A stretch of DNA of 64,000 nucleotides from Acidovorax sp. Root219 (GTDB lineage Bacteria > Pseudomonadota > Gammaproteobacteria > Burkholderiales > Burkholderiaceae_C). The stretch spans positions 133,445 through 197,444 of the forward strand of contig NZ_LMIJ01000014.1 in assembly GCF_001428665.1 (NCBI RefSeq), in the 5' to 3' direction. The translations under genes and the position numbers were made by a program. The notes under the pieces were generated by a model. It ran no database searches and was not told the DNA's origin. It saw only the letters and a program-made list of their open reading frames with translations. Shown in pieces: positions 44,388 to 54,200 of the stretch; position 1 is the first letter of the stretch; every line of letters starts with the position of its first letter.

Positions 44388-45735
44388 CGACGTCTTCTTC
44401 GTGCCGTCCCACCGTGCGCTGGCGCACCAGTTGCAGCAACTCCCGCACCGTGGCGCGGGCGGCGCCCCGGTGCTGGCGCGCAAAGCGGGCCGCGCGCTCG
44501 CTGGCAGCGGCCTGTTGCGCGGGGTCGCGCGCCAGTTGCATGGCCTGCGCCACCCCGGCCTGGAGGTCGGGCACGCGCTGCGCCGCCCCGGCGGCGCAGG
44601 CCAGTTCGGCGGCCTCCGCAAAATTGAAGGTGTGCGGGCCAAGCACCACGGGGCAGCCGCAGGCGGCGGCCTCGATCAGGTTCTGTCCGCCCAGGGGGGC
44701 GAAGCTGCCGCCCAGCAACGCCACGTCGGCCATGCCGTAGTACAGGGACATCTCGCCCAGCGAGTCGCCCAGCCACACGTCCGCCGGTTCGGGTTGCAGG
44801 CTCCAGGTGCTGCGCCGCGACACCGTGAGGCCGGCGCCCTGGAGCAACTGCTGCACTTCATCGAAGCGCTGCGGATGCCGGGGCACGACCAGCCATTGCA
44901 CGGGTTGCGCCGCATCTGCGCGCGAGGTGATCCAGGCGCGCACCGCGTCCAGCCACAGCGCCTCTTCGCCTTCGCGGCTGCTGGCCAGCATGGCCACCGG
45001 GCGCAGGGCCTGCACGCGCCAGGCGCGGCCCAGCTCCAACTGCGCCGCATCGGGCACCACGTCGAACTTGAGGTTGCCGAACACCCCATGCACCTGCGCG
45101 CCGATGGCGTGCAGGCGCTCGGCGTCGTCCTCGGTCTGGGCGTACACGGCGGTCAGCGCCGCATAGGCCGGGCGCGCCAGCGGGGACACGCGCCGGGCCT
45201 TGCGCAGCGAGTGTTCGTTGAAGCGGGCATTGGCCAGCACCAGCGGCACACCGCGCTGCCGGCAGGCGGCCACGAGGTTGGGCCAGACCTCGGTCTCCAT
45301 CAGGATGCCGATGGCCGGGCGGAACTGGCGCAAAAAGCGCAGCACGGCCCCCTGAGTGTCCCAAGGCTGCCACACCTGCACGTCGCCCGCCTGCAGCAGC
45401 TTTTCCCCCTCGGCACGGCCGGTGGCCGTGCCGTGGGTGAGCAGCAGGCGCATGCCGGGCAGTTGGGCACGCAACTCGGTCAGCAAAATGGCCGCTGCGC
45501 GCGTCTCGCCCAGCGACACGGCATGGATCCAGACGAACTGGCCCAGCGGGTCGGTGCTGCTGTGCAGCACCAGGCTGTCGATGGGCTGCGGGTAGCGGCC
45601 AAAGCGCTCGCCCACGGCCACGGCATAGCCGGGCTCGGCAGCGGCGCGGCGGCGCAGCTTGCGGCGCAGCAACGGCTGGGCCGCCCAGGTGACCATGGAA
45701 TACAGGGCGCGTGCGGTGGTCATGCGGGGTCTCAT
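44380..45735 (-). CDS. waaA: 3-deoxy-D-manno-octulosonic acid (Kdo) transferase
   Basis: WaaA adds Kdo to lipid A precursors at the inner membrane. The about 451-residue product has an N-terminal anchor region (ALYSMVTWAAQPLLRRKLRRRA), WIHAVSLGETRAA, LLLTHGTATGR, the catalytic Glu in METEVWPNL, LANARFNEHSL and GGSFAPLGGQNLIEAA, the GT30 family pattern. ATG 45735 overlaps the nitrilase stop by 4 bp; ATG 45723, with GAG upstream, is a close alternative. It is somewhat longer than the Escherichia coli enzyme, mainly at the C-terminus. Confidence 0.93.
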   Translation of the reverse strand: MRPRMTTARALYSMVTWAAQPLLRRKLRRRAAAEPGYAVAVGERFGRYPQPIDSLVLHSSTDPLGQFVWIHAVSLGETRAAAILLTELRAQLPGMRLLLTHGTATGRAEGEKLLQAGDVQVWQPWDTQGAVLRFLRQFRPAIGILMETEVWPNLVAACRQRGVPLVLANARFNEHSLRKARRVSPLARPAYAALTAVYAQTEDDAERLHAIGAQVHGVFGNLKFDVVPDAAQLELGRAWRVQALRPVAMLASSREGEEALWLDAVRAWITSRADAAQPVQWLVVPRHPQRFDEVQQLLQGAGLTVSRRSTWSLQPEPADVWLGDSLGEMSLYYGMADVALLGGSFAPLGGQNLIEAAACGCPVVLGPHTFNFAEAAELACAAGAAQRVPDLQAGVAQAMQLARDPAQQAAASERAARFARQHRGAARATVRELLQLVRQRTVGRHEEDVDA

Positions 45736-46511
45736 TGCGCGACGACGTCGACCACGCGGCCTTGCCATGCCAGGCCCTGGCGGGAGGCGATGACCAGGCA
45801 GGCCCCTGCCCCCGGTGCGGCCACGACGGCCTCGCCCCCCGGCGCCCAGAAGGCGCTGCGGCCAGCGCAGGTGTAGCCCCCGGTGGGCGCGCCATGGTTG
45901 GCCATGAGCACGGCCAGGCCCAGGTCGGCCGCGTAGCCCTGCAACTGGCTGGAATCCCTGGCGTACCCGCCCTCGGAGATCACCGAGCCGCAGGCATACA
46001 GGGCCGCCCCGCCATGGCGTGCCGCCAGGGCATGTTCAGGGTGCGTGGTGTCGGCACACACGGCCAGCGCCGTGGGCTGGCCCGCGAGCGTGCGCAGGTG
46101 GACATCTTCGCTGCCCGCACTGGCAAACTGCTCTTCGCCAGGGTGCAGGTAGCGCTTGCGGTACAGGGCAGCGCTGCCATCGGCCCCGAACACCCAGGCG
46201 CCGATGGCCGGCTTGTCCCCCGCCACCACCGGGGCCACGGGCGCGCCCACCACCAGCGCCATGCCGGCGGCGCGGGCGGCGTCGCGCAGGGGTGCGAGCA
46301 AGGCATCGTCCGCATACAGCACCAAGCCGGCCACCAGCGCAGGCTCATAGCCGGTGAGCGACAGCTCGGGAAACACCAGCAGCTGCACGCCATGGCGGGC
46401 TGCTTCGTGCACCATGGACAGGTGCCCCTGCACATTGGCCCGTACTTCACCGGGAGCGGAAATCGACTGCGCTGCGGCGATGCACAGCAAGGAAGGCATG
46501 GGGGTGGTCAA
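45732..46511 (-). CDS. Carbon-nitrogen hydrolase (nitrilase superfamily)
   Basis: The 259-residue product has the Glu-Lys-Cys triad: Glu in VFPELSLTGYEP, Lys in LYRKRYLHPGEE and Cys in LAVCADTTHPEH. Family members hydrolyse amides or nitriles; the actual substrate is unknown. It has no signal peptide. It is coupled to waaA by a 4-bp overlap, but no functional link to LPS is known to me. Confidence 0.9.
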   Translation of the reverse strand: MTTPMPSLLCIAAAQSISAPGEVRANVQGHLSMVHEAARHGVQLLVFPELSLTGYEPALVAGLVLYADDALLAPLRDAARAAGMALVVGAPVAPVVAGDKPAIGAWVFGADGSAALYRKRYLHPGEEQFASAGSEDVHLRTLAGQPTALAVCADTTHPEHALAARHGGAALYACGSVISEGGYARDSSQLQGYAADLGLAVLMANHGAPTGGYTCAGRSAFWAPGGEAVVAAPGAGACLVIASRQGLAWQGRVVDVVAQ

Positions 46512-46549
46512 GGAGAACGCGTTCGCAAAAATGGGATCGGGCCTGGAAA

Positions 46550-47938
46550 TCAGTGGGCAGCCGCGCCCAGCTTCGCGTCGGGCTTGACCCGGTGGAGCAG
46601 CGCCAGCATGGCCGCCTCGATGCGCGCCAGCGCCTCCTCGGTATGGCCCTCGAAGCGCAGCACCAGCACCGGCGTGGTGTTGCTGGCGCGGATCAGGCCA
46701 AAGCCGTCCGGCCAGTCCACGCGCAGGCCGTCGATGGTGTTGACCTTGGCAGGTTCACTGAAGCTGCCGGCCGCCAGGGCCTGCAGCTCGGCCGTCAGGC
46801 GGTGCGGCTCGCCCTCGGCGCAGGCCACGTTGAGCTCAGGGGTCGAGAAGCTCGTGGGCAGTGCATTGAGCACGGCGCTCGGGTCGGCATGGCGGCTCAG
46901 TATCTCGAGCAGGCGGCAGCCGGCGTAGGTGCCGTCGTCAAAGCCGTACCAGCGCTCCTTGAAGAAGATGTGGCCGCTCATCTCGCCGCCCAGGGGCGAG
47001 TCGAGCTCCTTCATGCGCGCCTTGATCAGGGAGTGGCCGGTCTTGAACATCACCGGCACGCCGCCCGCGGCGGCAATCGCCGGCGCCAGGCGCTGGGTGC
47101 ATTTCACGTCGAACAGGATGTTGCCACCGGGCACGCGCGAGAGCACGTCCTGGGCAAACAGCATCATCTGCCGGTCGGGGAAGATGTTGACGCCGTCGCG
47201 TGTGACGATGCCCAGGCGGTCGCCGTCGCCGTCGAAGGCCAGGCCCAGCTCGGCATCGCTGCCCTGCAGCGCGGCGATCAGGTCGCGAAGGTTCTCGGGC
47301 TTGCTCGGGTCGGGGTGGTGGTTGGGGAAATTGCCGTCCACCTCGGAAAACAGCTCGATCACCTCGCAGCCCAGGGCGCGGAAGATGCCCGGGGCGGTGG
47401 CGCCAGCAATGCCGTTGCCGCAGTCGACCACGATCTTCAGGGGGCGGGCCAGCTTCACATCGCCGATGATGCGCTCGCGGTAGGCGGGCAGCACGTCCAC
47501 ATGGCGCACGCTGCCACCGGGCGCAAGCTGCCAACTCTCTTCTTCCATGGTGCGGCGCAGGGACTGGATCTCCTCGCCATAGATGGCGCGGCCGTTGAGC
47601 ACCATCTTGAAGCCGTTGTAGTCGCGCGGGTTGTGGCTGCCGGTTACCTGGATGCCGCTGGCGCACAGTGTGCTGGCCGCGAAATACAAGAGGGGCGTGG
47701 TGACCATGCCCACGTCGATCACTTCAATGCCCGCCTCCACCAGCCCCTGGATCAGCGCAGCCGACATGGCCGGGCCGGACAGGCGGCCGTCGCGGCCCAC
47801 GGCCACAGCCGTCTGGCCTTCGGCGCGGGCTGCCGTGCCAAAGGCGCGGCCCAGGCCCAGAGCGACTTCTTCGTTCAGGGTCGACGGCACGATGCCGCGG
47901 ATGTCATAGGCTTTGAAAATGGCAGGCGTGGGTTGCAC
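46550..47938 (-). CDS. Phosphomannomutase/phosphoglucomutase (AlgC type)
   Basis: This enzyme interconverts mannose or glucose 6- and 1-phosphates for LPS and exopolysaccharide. It shows PAIFKAYDIRGI, the phosphoserine loop VTGSHNPRDYNG (Ser about 101), the metal loop FDGDGDRLG, FKTGHSLIK with GGEMSGH, and VLRFEGHTEEAL. The GTG at 47938 is chosen because AAAGG lies 8 bases upstream and gives 462 residues, close to the 463 of Pseudomonas AlgC; a GTG at 47992 would add 18 unusual residues. Confidence 0.93.
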   Translation of the reverse strand: MQPTPAIFKAYDIRGIVPSTLNEEVALGLGRAFGTAARAEGQTAVAVGRDGRLSGPAMSAALIQGLVEAGIEVIDVGMVTTPLLYFAASTLCASGIQVTGSHNPRDYNGFKMVLNGRAIYGEEIQSLRRTMEEESWQLAPGGSVRHVDVLPAYRERIIGDVKLARPLKIVVDCGNGIAGATAPGIFRALGCEVIELFSEVDGNFPNHHPDPSKPENLRDLIAALQGSDAELGLAFDGDGDRLGIVTRDGVNIFPDRQMMLFAQDVLSRVPGGNILFDVKCTQRLAPAIAAAGGVPVMFKTGHSLIKARMKELDSPLGGEMSGHIFFKERWYGFDDGTYAGCRLLEILSRHADPSAVLNALPTSFSTPELNVACAEGEPHRLTAELQALAAGSFSEPAKVNTIDGLRVDWPDGFGLIRASNTTPVLVLRFEGHTEEALARIEAAMLALLHRVKPDAKLGAAAH

Positions 47939-48096
47939 GTGGGGGGCCTTTGCTGTGAGCGTTGGAACGGTGCGCTGGATTGTAGGGGGCACCCCATGCT
48001 GCGCCGGGGATGCCCCTCAACGGTAGACCAGAGCGCTTGGAGGCACATGTCCGAAAACGGCCAGACTGCTTGTAGGCGGGGCCTATCATTCCAGCC

Positions 48097-49671
48097 ATGC
48101 CCACCCCTCTCAACCCCCTCGGCCCGTCGCCCACCGCTGCCGCTCCAGCGGTGGAGGACGAGGGCCGCTACCTGGCTCTGCAGACCCGCGATGCCCGCTT
48201 CGACGGGCGCTTTTTCACAGGCGTGACGTCCACCGGCATCTACTGCCGCCCGGTCTGCTCGGTGCGCACGCCCCGGCGCGAGAACTGCCGCTTCTTTGCC
48301 ATGGCAGCCCAGGCCGAAAGCGCGGGTTTTCGACCCTGCCTGCGCTGCCGGCCCGAGATGGCGCCGCAGTCCCTGGCCTGGTCGGTGCAGGACGCCTCGG
48401 GCATTCTGGTGCAGCAGGCCGTGCGCCTGCTCGACGCTCCCGAGGGCTGGGCACGGGACAACACCCAGGGGGCCACCGTCGCCCGGCTGGCCGAGCGCCT
48501 GGGCGTGAGCGACCGACACCTGCGCCGCATCTTCGAGGCGGCCCTGAGCGTCTCCCCGTTACAGTACCTGCAGACGCGGCGCCTGCTCACGGCCAAGCAG
48601 TTGCTGACCGATACCCCCCTGCCCATCACCCAGGTGGCGCTGTCCAGCGGCTTTGGCAGCGTGCGCCGCTTCAACACCGCGTTTGCAGAGCACTACGGGC
48701 TCAACCCCACCCAGTTGCGCAAGAGCGGCAGCGTGGAAGGTGCGGGCAGCACCGGCACGCTGCGCCTGGCCTACCGCCCGCCGCTCGATGTGGCGGCGTT
48801 GCTGGCTTTCTTCGAGCGCCGTCGCTTTCTGGGGGTTGAATGGGTGCAGCAGGAGGGCGAAGGCGCCCCGGCCCTGCGCCGCACGGTGCGCCTGTCCCCC
48901 GCCGTGACCGGCGGGCTGGAAGCCACCGGCTGGCTCAGCGCCCGCTTCGACACCACCCGCCACCAGGTGCTGCTGCAGACCAGCGACAGCCTGTACCCGG
49001 TGCTGCCGGTGGTGATCGCCCGGGTGCGTGCCATGCTGGACCTGGATGCCGAGCCCAGCGCCATCAACGCGGTGCTGCACGGGCGCTTCCCCGACGGCGA
49101 CGGCCTGCGTGTGCCCGGGGCCTTCGATGGCTTCGAGCTGGCCGTGCGCGCCGTGCTCGGCCAGCAGATCACCGTGGCCGCCGCCCGCACGCTGGGCCAG
49201 CGGCTGGTGGAGCGGCTGGGCGAGCCGATTGCCACGCCCTGGCCCGAGCTGGGCCGGCTGTTTCCTCCACCCTCCGTGCTGGCGCGGGCCGAGGGCGACG
49301 TGCTCGGCCAGATGGGCATCGTGCGCCAGCGCCAAGCGGCCATCGTGGCGTTGGCGCAGGCGGTGGACAGCGGGGCCCTGGCCGTGCATGCCGGTGCCGA
49401 TGTGGCCGCCACGACAGCGGCGCTGTGCGCCCTGCCCGGCATCGGCGACTGGACCGCGCAGTACATCGCCATGCGCGTGCTGCGCTGGCCCGATGCCTTT
49501 CCGGCGGGCGACGTGGCACTGCACAAGGCCCTGGGCGTGCAGGGCCAGAAGAATCCGGCCCGCGCCGCCACCGAGGCGTCCAACGCCTGGCGCCCGTGGC
49601 GCAGCTATGCCGTGCTGCGCGCCTGGGCGGAGCTACCCCTGCCCGGCGCTGCCGCGCAAAAACCCCTCTGA
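48097..49671 (+). CDS. Ada-AlkA fusion: methylphosphotriester sensor with 3-methyladenine glycosylase
   Basis: This 524-residue three-part DNA repair protein has three domains. Residues about 22-92 form an Ada metal-binding domain with all four zinc cysteines, C50 and C54 in YCRPVC and C81 and C84 in CLRCRPE; C50 is the methyl-acceptor equivalent. Residues about 110-215 form an AraC HTH domain (LAERLGVSDRHLRRIFEAA, QVALSSGFGSVRRFN). Residues about 225-515 form an AlkA glycosylase with LPGIGDWTAQYIAMR hairpin-helix-hairpin and catalytic Asp in FPAGDVAL. It both senses alkylation and excises 3-alkylpurines. ogt follows 13 bp downstream. Confidence 0.93.
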   Translation: MPTPLNPLGPSPTAAAPAVEDEGRYLALQTRDARFDGRFFTGVTSTGIYCRPVCSVRTPRRENCRFFAMAAQAESAGFRPCLRCRPEMAPQSLAWSVQDASGILVQQAVRLLDAPEGWARDNTQGATVARLAERLGVSDRHLRRIFEAALSVSPLQYLQTRRLLTAKQLLTDTPLPITQVALSSGFGSVRRFNTAFAEHYGLNPTQLRKSGSVEGAGSTGTLRLAYRPPLDVAALLAFFERRRFLGVEWVQQEGEGAPALRRTVRLSPAVTGGLEATGWLSARFDTTRHQVLLQTSDSLYPVLPVVIARVRAMLDLDAEPSAINAVLHGRFPDGDGLRVPGAFDGFELAVRAVLGQQITVAAARTLGQRLVERLGEPIATPWPELGRLFPPPSVLARAEGDVLGQMGIVRQRQAAIVALAQAVDSGALAVHAGADVAATTAALCALPGIGDWTAQYIAMRVLRWPDAFPAGDVALHKALGVQGQKNPARAATEASNAWRPWRSYAVLRAWAELPLPGAAAQKPL

Positions 49672-49684
49672 ATCAGCCCCTCCC

Positions 49685-50206
49685 ATGCAATTCCATCCTG
49701 CCACGGTGCAATCGAGCACCCCTTCTCCGCTCGGCCTGGTGCGCCTGGCGGCCTCTCCCCAGGGCCTGGTCGGCCTGTGGTTCGACGGCCAGCGGCACCA
49801 GCCCACCGCCTTGCTGGACGGGCCAGGCGCCTGGCCCGAAGCGCCGGGCCATGCCCTGATGCAGGAAGCCGCCTCGCAGCTGCAGCAGTTTCTGCACGGC
49901 AAGCGCGGGGGCTTCGACCTGCCGCTGGACCTGTCGGGCGGCACACCGTTCCAGCAGGAGGTATGGCGCGCCCTGTTGGCCATCGGCTTCGGCGCCACCA
50001 CCACCTATGGCACCCTGAGCCAGGACCTGGGCCGCCCGCGCGCGGTGCGGGCCGTGGGCGCCGCCGTCGGGCGCAATCCCGTGAGCGTCATCGTGCCCTG
50101 CCACCGGGTGCTGGGCGCCGACGGCAGCCTGACCGGCTATGCCGGCGGCCTGGACCGCAAGGGCGCCCTGCTGGCCATCGAGGGCGCGCGCCCGCTGGCG
50201 GCATGA
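49685..50206 (+). CDS. ogt: Methylated-DNA-protein-cysteine methyltransferase
   Basis: The 173-residue product has GGTPFQQEVWRALL, TTYGTLSQDLGRP, AVGRNPVSVIVPCHRVLG with acceptor Cys about 139, and GYAGGLDRK. It reverses O6-alkylguanine in a suicide reaction. Together with the Ada-AlkA fusion upstream it supplies the second half of an Ada response, since that fusion lacks this domain. Its stop overlaps the next start (ATGA). Confidence 0.95.
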   Translation: MQFHPATVQSSTPSPLGLVRLAASPQGLVGLWFDGQRHQPTALLDGPGAWPEAPGHALMQEAASQLQQFLHGKRGGFDLPLDLSGGTPFQQEVWRALLAIGFGATTTYGTLSQDLGRPRAVRAVGAAVGRNPVSVIVPCHRVLGADGSLTGYAGGLDRKGALLAIEGARPLAA

Positions 50207-51129
50207 GCGATTGCGGATCCAAACCCGTCTCCGCCTGGATCGGCGAGTTCGTGCTGCTGGCCTCGCTCTGGGGCGCGTCCTTTCTGTTCATGCGCATGGG
50301 CGCCTCGGAATTCGGGCCTCTGCCCACGGCCGGGCTGCGCGTGACCCTGGCCACCGTCTTCCTGTGGCCCATCATGCTGCGCCAAGGCCATTGGCCCGCC
50401 TTGCGCCGCCACTGGCGGCCCATCGTGGTGGCCGGCATCATCAACTCGGCCATTCCCTTCGCGCTGTTCTCCTGGGCGGTGCTGCACATCGCCACCGGGC
50501 TCAGTTCCATCCTGAATGCCACCGTGCCCCTGTTTGGTGCGCTGATCGCCTGGCTGTGGCTGGGCGACCGCATCGGCCGCCTGCGCTGGGTCGGGCTGGC
50601 ACTGGGATTTCTCGGGGTCGCCCTGCTGGCCTGGAAGGCCCCTGCGGGCACAGGCTTCAAGACCGACCAGGCGCTGTGGGCTATCGGCGCCTGCCTGCTG
50701 GCGTCGGCGTTCTATGGGCTGGCGGCCAGCTTTGCGCGCACGCGCCTGGTCGGCATTCCCCCATTGGCCACCGCCACGGGAAGCCAGTTGGGCGCAGCCC
50801 TCGGGCTGGCTCTGCCCACCGTCTGGTTCTGGCCTGCGCAGATGCCGGGACCCCGCGCCTGGGGCGCCATCGTCGCCATCGCCGTGCTGTGCACAGGCAT
50901 TGCCTACATCCTGTATTTTCGGCTGATCGCCCATGCCGGTCCGAGCCGGGCTCTGGCGGTGACATTCCTGACCCCGGTGTTCGCCCTGCTCTACGGTGCC
51001 CTGTTCCTTGAGGAGCGCATCACCGTGTGGACGGTGGGCTGCGCACTCGTGATCGTCACCGGCACGCTGTTGTCAACCGGGCTTGTCAGGACGCGCGGCC
51101 CCGCCTTGGAGGCCCCGGAACGGCCCTAA
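50203..51129 (+). CDS. EamA/DMT-family membrane transporter
   Basis: The 308-residue protein has about ten hydrophobic segments arranged as two EamA repeats (FVLLASLWGASFLFMRMG and LLASAFYGLAASFARTRL), each near 140 residues. DMT proteins usually export metabolites or amino acids; the substrate is unknown. Its ATG overlaps the ogt stop by 4 bp, placing it in the alkylation-repair unit. Confidence 0.9.
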   Translation: MSDCGSKPVSAWIGEFVLLASLWGASFLFMRMGASEFGPLPTAGLRVTLATVFLWPIMLRQGHWPALRRHWRPIVVAGIINSAIPFALFSWAVLHIATGLSSILNATVPLFGALIAWLWLGDRIGRLRWVGLALGFLGVALLAWKAPAGTGFKTDQALWAIGACLLASAFYGLAASFARTRLVGIPPLATATGSQLGAALGLALPTVWFWPAQMPGPRAWGAIVAIAVLCTGIAYILYFRLIAHAGPSRALAVTFLTPVFALLYGALFLEERITVWTVGCALVIVTGTLLSTGLVRTRGPALEAPERP

Positions 51130-51262
51130 ACTCGATGCATGGTCTTTGTTGCGTCGGTTTTCGGCACGCTTTCACATGCCACGGGATTGCCGTGCAAGCC
51201 TGACGCCACCCACAAGGCGGCGGGCGCAAGCCTGCGTGCAAACACACCGGGCCGCGGGCACC

Positions 51263-54200
51263 ATGGCGCATAACACCCTGCTGGCGGGCAGCCTGCTCCT
51301 GCTGCTGGCCGTTCTGGCGCTGGCCCTGCTGCCGCCCATGGAGGTGCTGGCCCCTTCGCGGCGCACCGAATGGCTGGCGGGCGTGGCCGGCGGCCTCGTC
51401 TCGGCGGCCATGCTGGGCATGCTCAATTTTCAGGCGCTGGGCCCGGGCATGGTGGTCTACCCGACGGCCACGGCCTTCGTGGCCCTGTGCTTTGGCGCCC
51501 GGGCAACCGCACTCACCGCAGGCCTGGCGCTGCTGGCAGGGACCTGGATACAGGGCTCGCCTTCGCTCATCGGCGCCTGGGTGCTGGCCGGCGCCTGGGC
51601 CACTGGGGCCTTGTGGCGGCAACTGGCGCTGCGCAGCGGGCGCAGCAGCTGGCGCGAACTGCTGGGCCTCGCACTGACACTGCCCGTGGTCAGCGGGTTC
51701 ATGCTGGCGCTGGCGGGCATTCCCTCTCCCGGCCCTGCCACGGTGGACTGGTGGACCAATCTGCCCTGGAACCATGGCGTCGGCATCGTGGTACTGGGCG
51801 CCTGCCGGCTGCTGCTGATCAGCAAGGCCCAGTCGCTGGTGACCACGCAGTCGGCCCTGCACGCCCTCGGCCAGCGCGAGCAGCAGTTGCGCATGGCCCT
51901 TGAATCCCTCAATGGTGGCCGCTGGGAGTGGGACGTGGACACGCGCCAGTTCCGCTGCGAAGAGGGTTTCTACGACCTCTTCGGCATCACCGACGACGTT
52001 CGCGCGGCGCCAGACCTGTGGCAACGCTGGTACGACCTGCGCCACCCGGTGGACAGGGAGCGCAACGCCGCCCGGCTGGCCCGTGCCATGGATGGGCTGG
52101 AGGAGTCCTACGAAGCCGAGTTCCGCGTGCGCGATACCGCCGGACGCTGGCGCTGGCTGATGTCGCGCGGCATGGTGGCGCTGCGCGATGCCAAAGGCAG
52201 GCCACTGCGCATGATCGGCATGGACGTGGACATCTCCGCGAACCGCGAAGCGCAGCAGGCGCTGCGTGACTCGGAGGCCAAATACACCTCCTTCTACCAG
52301 ACGCTGCCCGATGCGGCGGGCATCAGCCGTGTCTCGGATGGCCGCTATATCGACGTGAATCCCGCGTTCTGCGAGCTGCTGGGCGTCCCGCATGACCAGG
52401 TGCTGGGCCGCACCTCGACCGAGCTCAGGATCTGGGCTACCGACGAGGAGCGCAAGCGCCTGCTGGACGCCTTCCAGCGCCACGGCCAGGTGGACCGGCT
52501 GCCCCTGGTGGCGCAGCGGGGCGGAGTGCGCATTCCGGGGCTGATGTCGGCACGGTCCGTGCTTGTGGATGGGGAAGACTGTTTTGTCTTCGTTTTCCAC
52601 GACATGACCGAAGCCCAACGCACCAGCGACGAGTTGCGCGCACTCAACGGGCTCCTGCAGCAGGCCGGCCGGCTGGCACGCCTGGGCGCCTGGGAGGACG
52701 TGCGCGGCCGGGGCCTGGTCTATTGGTCGGACGTGTGCTTCGACATCCACGGCATGCCCCCCGGCTCGCCCCTGCCGAGCGACTACATCGACCGCATGGT
52801 GGCACCCGCCTACCGCGAGACGCTGCGCAACCACTTTCGCGCCAGCATCCTCGAGCGCGCCGAGTGGAGCATGGAGCTGGAAGTGCACCATACCGATGGC
52901 CGGTTGGTCTGGGTGCGCGCCCGCGGCGAGCCTGTCGTCGAAAACGGCCGTGTCACCCGCGTGCGCGGGGTGATGCAGGACATCGACGAAGCCAAGCGCG
53001 CCAACGAGCGCCTGCGCCAGTCCGAGGAGCGGTTCTCGCGCATCTTTCAGCTCATGCCCTTTCCCATGGGCCTGTCGCGCCGCAGCGATGGGCAGTACCT
53101 GGACGTGAACCCGGCCTGGGAGGCCCTGCTGGGCATACCACGCGAGGAGGCCGTGGGCCAGACTGCCGTACAACTGGGCATCTTCACGGCAGAGGACCGG
53201 CGACAGCTGATGCAGGCCTTCGAACAGAAGGGCCCACAGGCCAGCCATGAGGTGACCCTGCATGGCCGGCCCAACACCCGGCTGACCGTGCTGCAGTCCA
53301 TGCGCGCCATCGATTTCGACGGCGAACCCTGCTGGCTGTTCTCGGTGCATGACATCACCGACCGCAAGCGGTACGAAGAGCAGATCCGCGAGCGCGAGGA
53401 GCTGCTGTCGCTCACCATCTCCGCAGCTTCCCTGGGCCTGTGGGACTGGGACATGGCGCGCGGCACCATCACCGGTGACAGCCGCTGGGCCACCATGCAG
53501 GGCAGAACGCCGGGCCCCATCGCGCAGACTTCGGTACGCTGGACCAGCGCGGTGGCGGCGGACGACATCGACCGCATCACGGCCGAAGTGGCGCGCCACG
53601 CGGCACGGCCGGCCACGCCCTTCGATGCCACCTGGAAAGTACCCGCCCCCCACGAGGGCACGCGCTGGATGCGCAACCTGGGCAAGATCGTGAGCTTCGA
53701 CGCCGACGGTCAGCCCCTGCGCATGCTGGGCGTGGCGCTCGACGTGACCCCCCAGCGCGAGCAGGAGGTGCTTCTTCACAAGCTGGCGCACTTCGACGCC
53801 CTCACCGGTCTGCCCAACCGCGTGCTGCTGGCGCGCAGGCTGCAGGAGTGCCTGGACCAGGCGCGCGAACATGGCACCCAGCTCGGGGTGGGCTACCTGG
53901 ACCTCGACGGTTTCAAGCCCGTGAACGACCGCCTGGGCCATGGCGCGGGCGACCGCCTGCTGGTGATGGTGGCGGGCCGGCTCTCGCGCGCCCTGCGCCC
54001 CGGTGACAGCGTGGCCCGCCTGGGCGGCGACGAATTCGTGATGCTGTTGCCCGACCTGGCCGACACCGCCGAGTGCGAGCGCATGCTGGGCCGGGTGATG
54101 GAGAACATCTCCGCTCCCTACGCGCTCGATACCGAGCGGGTGGTCGTCACCGCCAGCATCGGCTACACCGTGTACCCGCTGGACGAGGCCGACGCCGACA

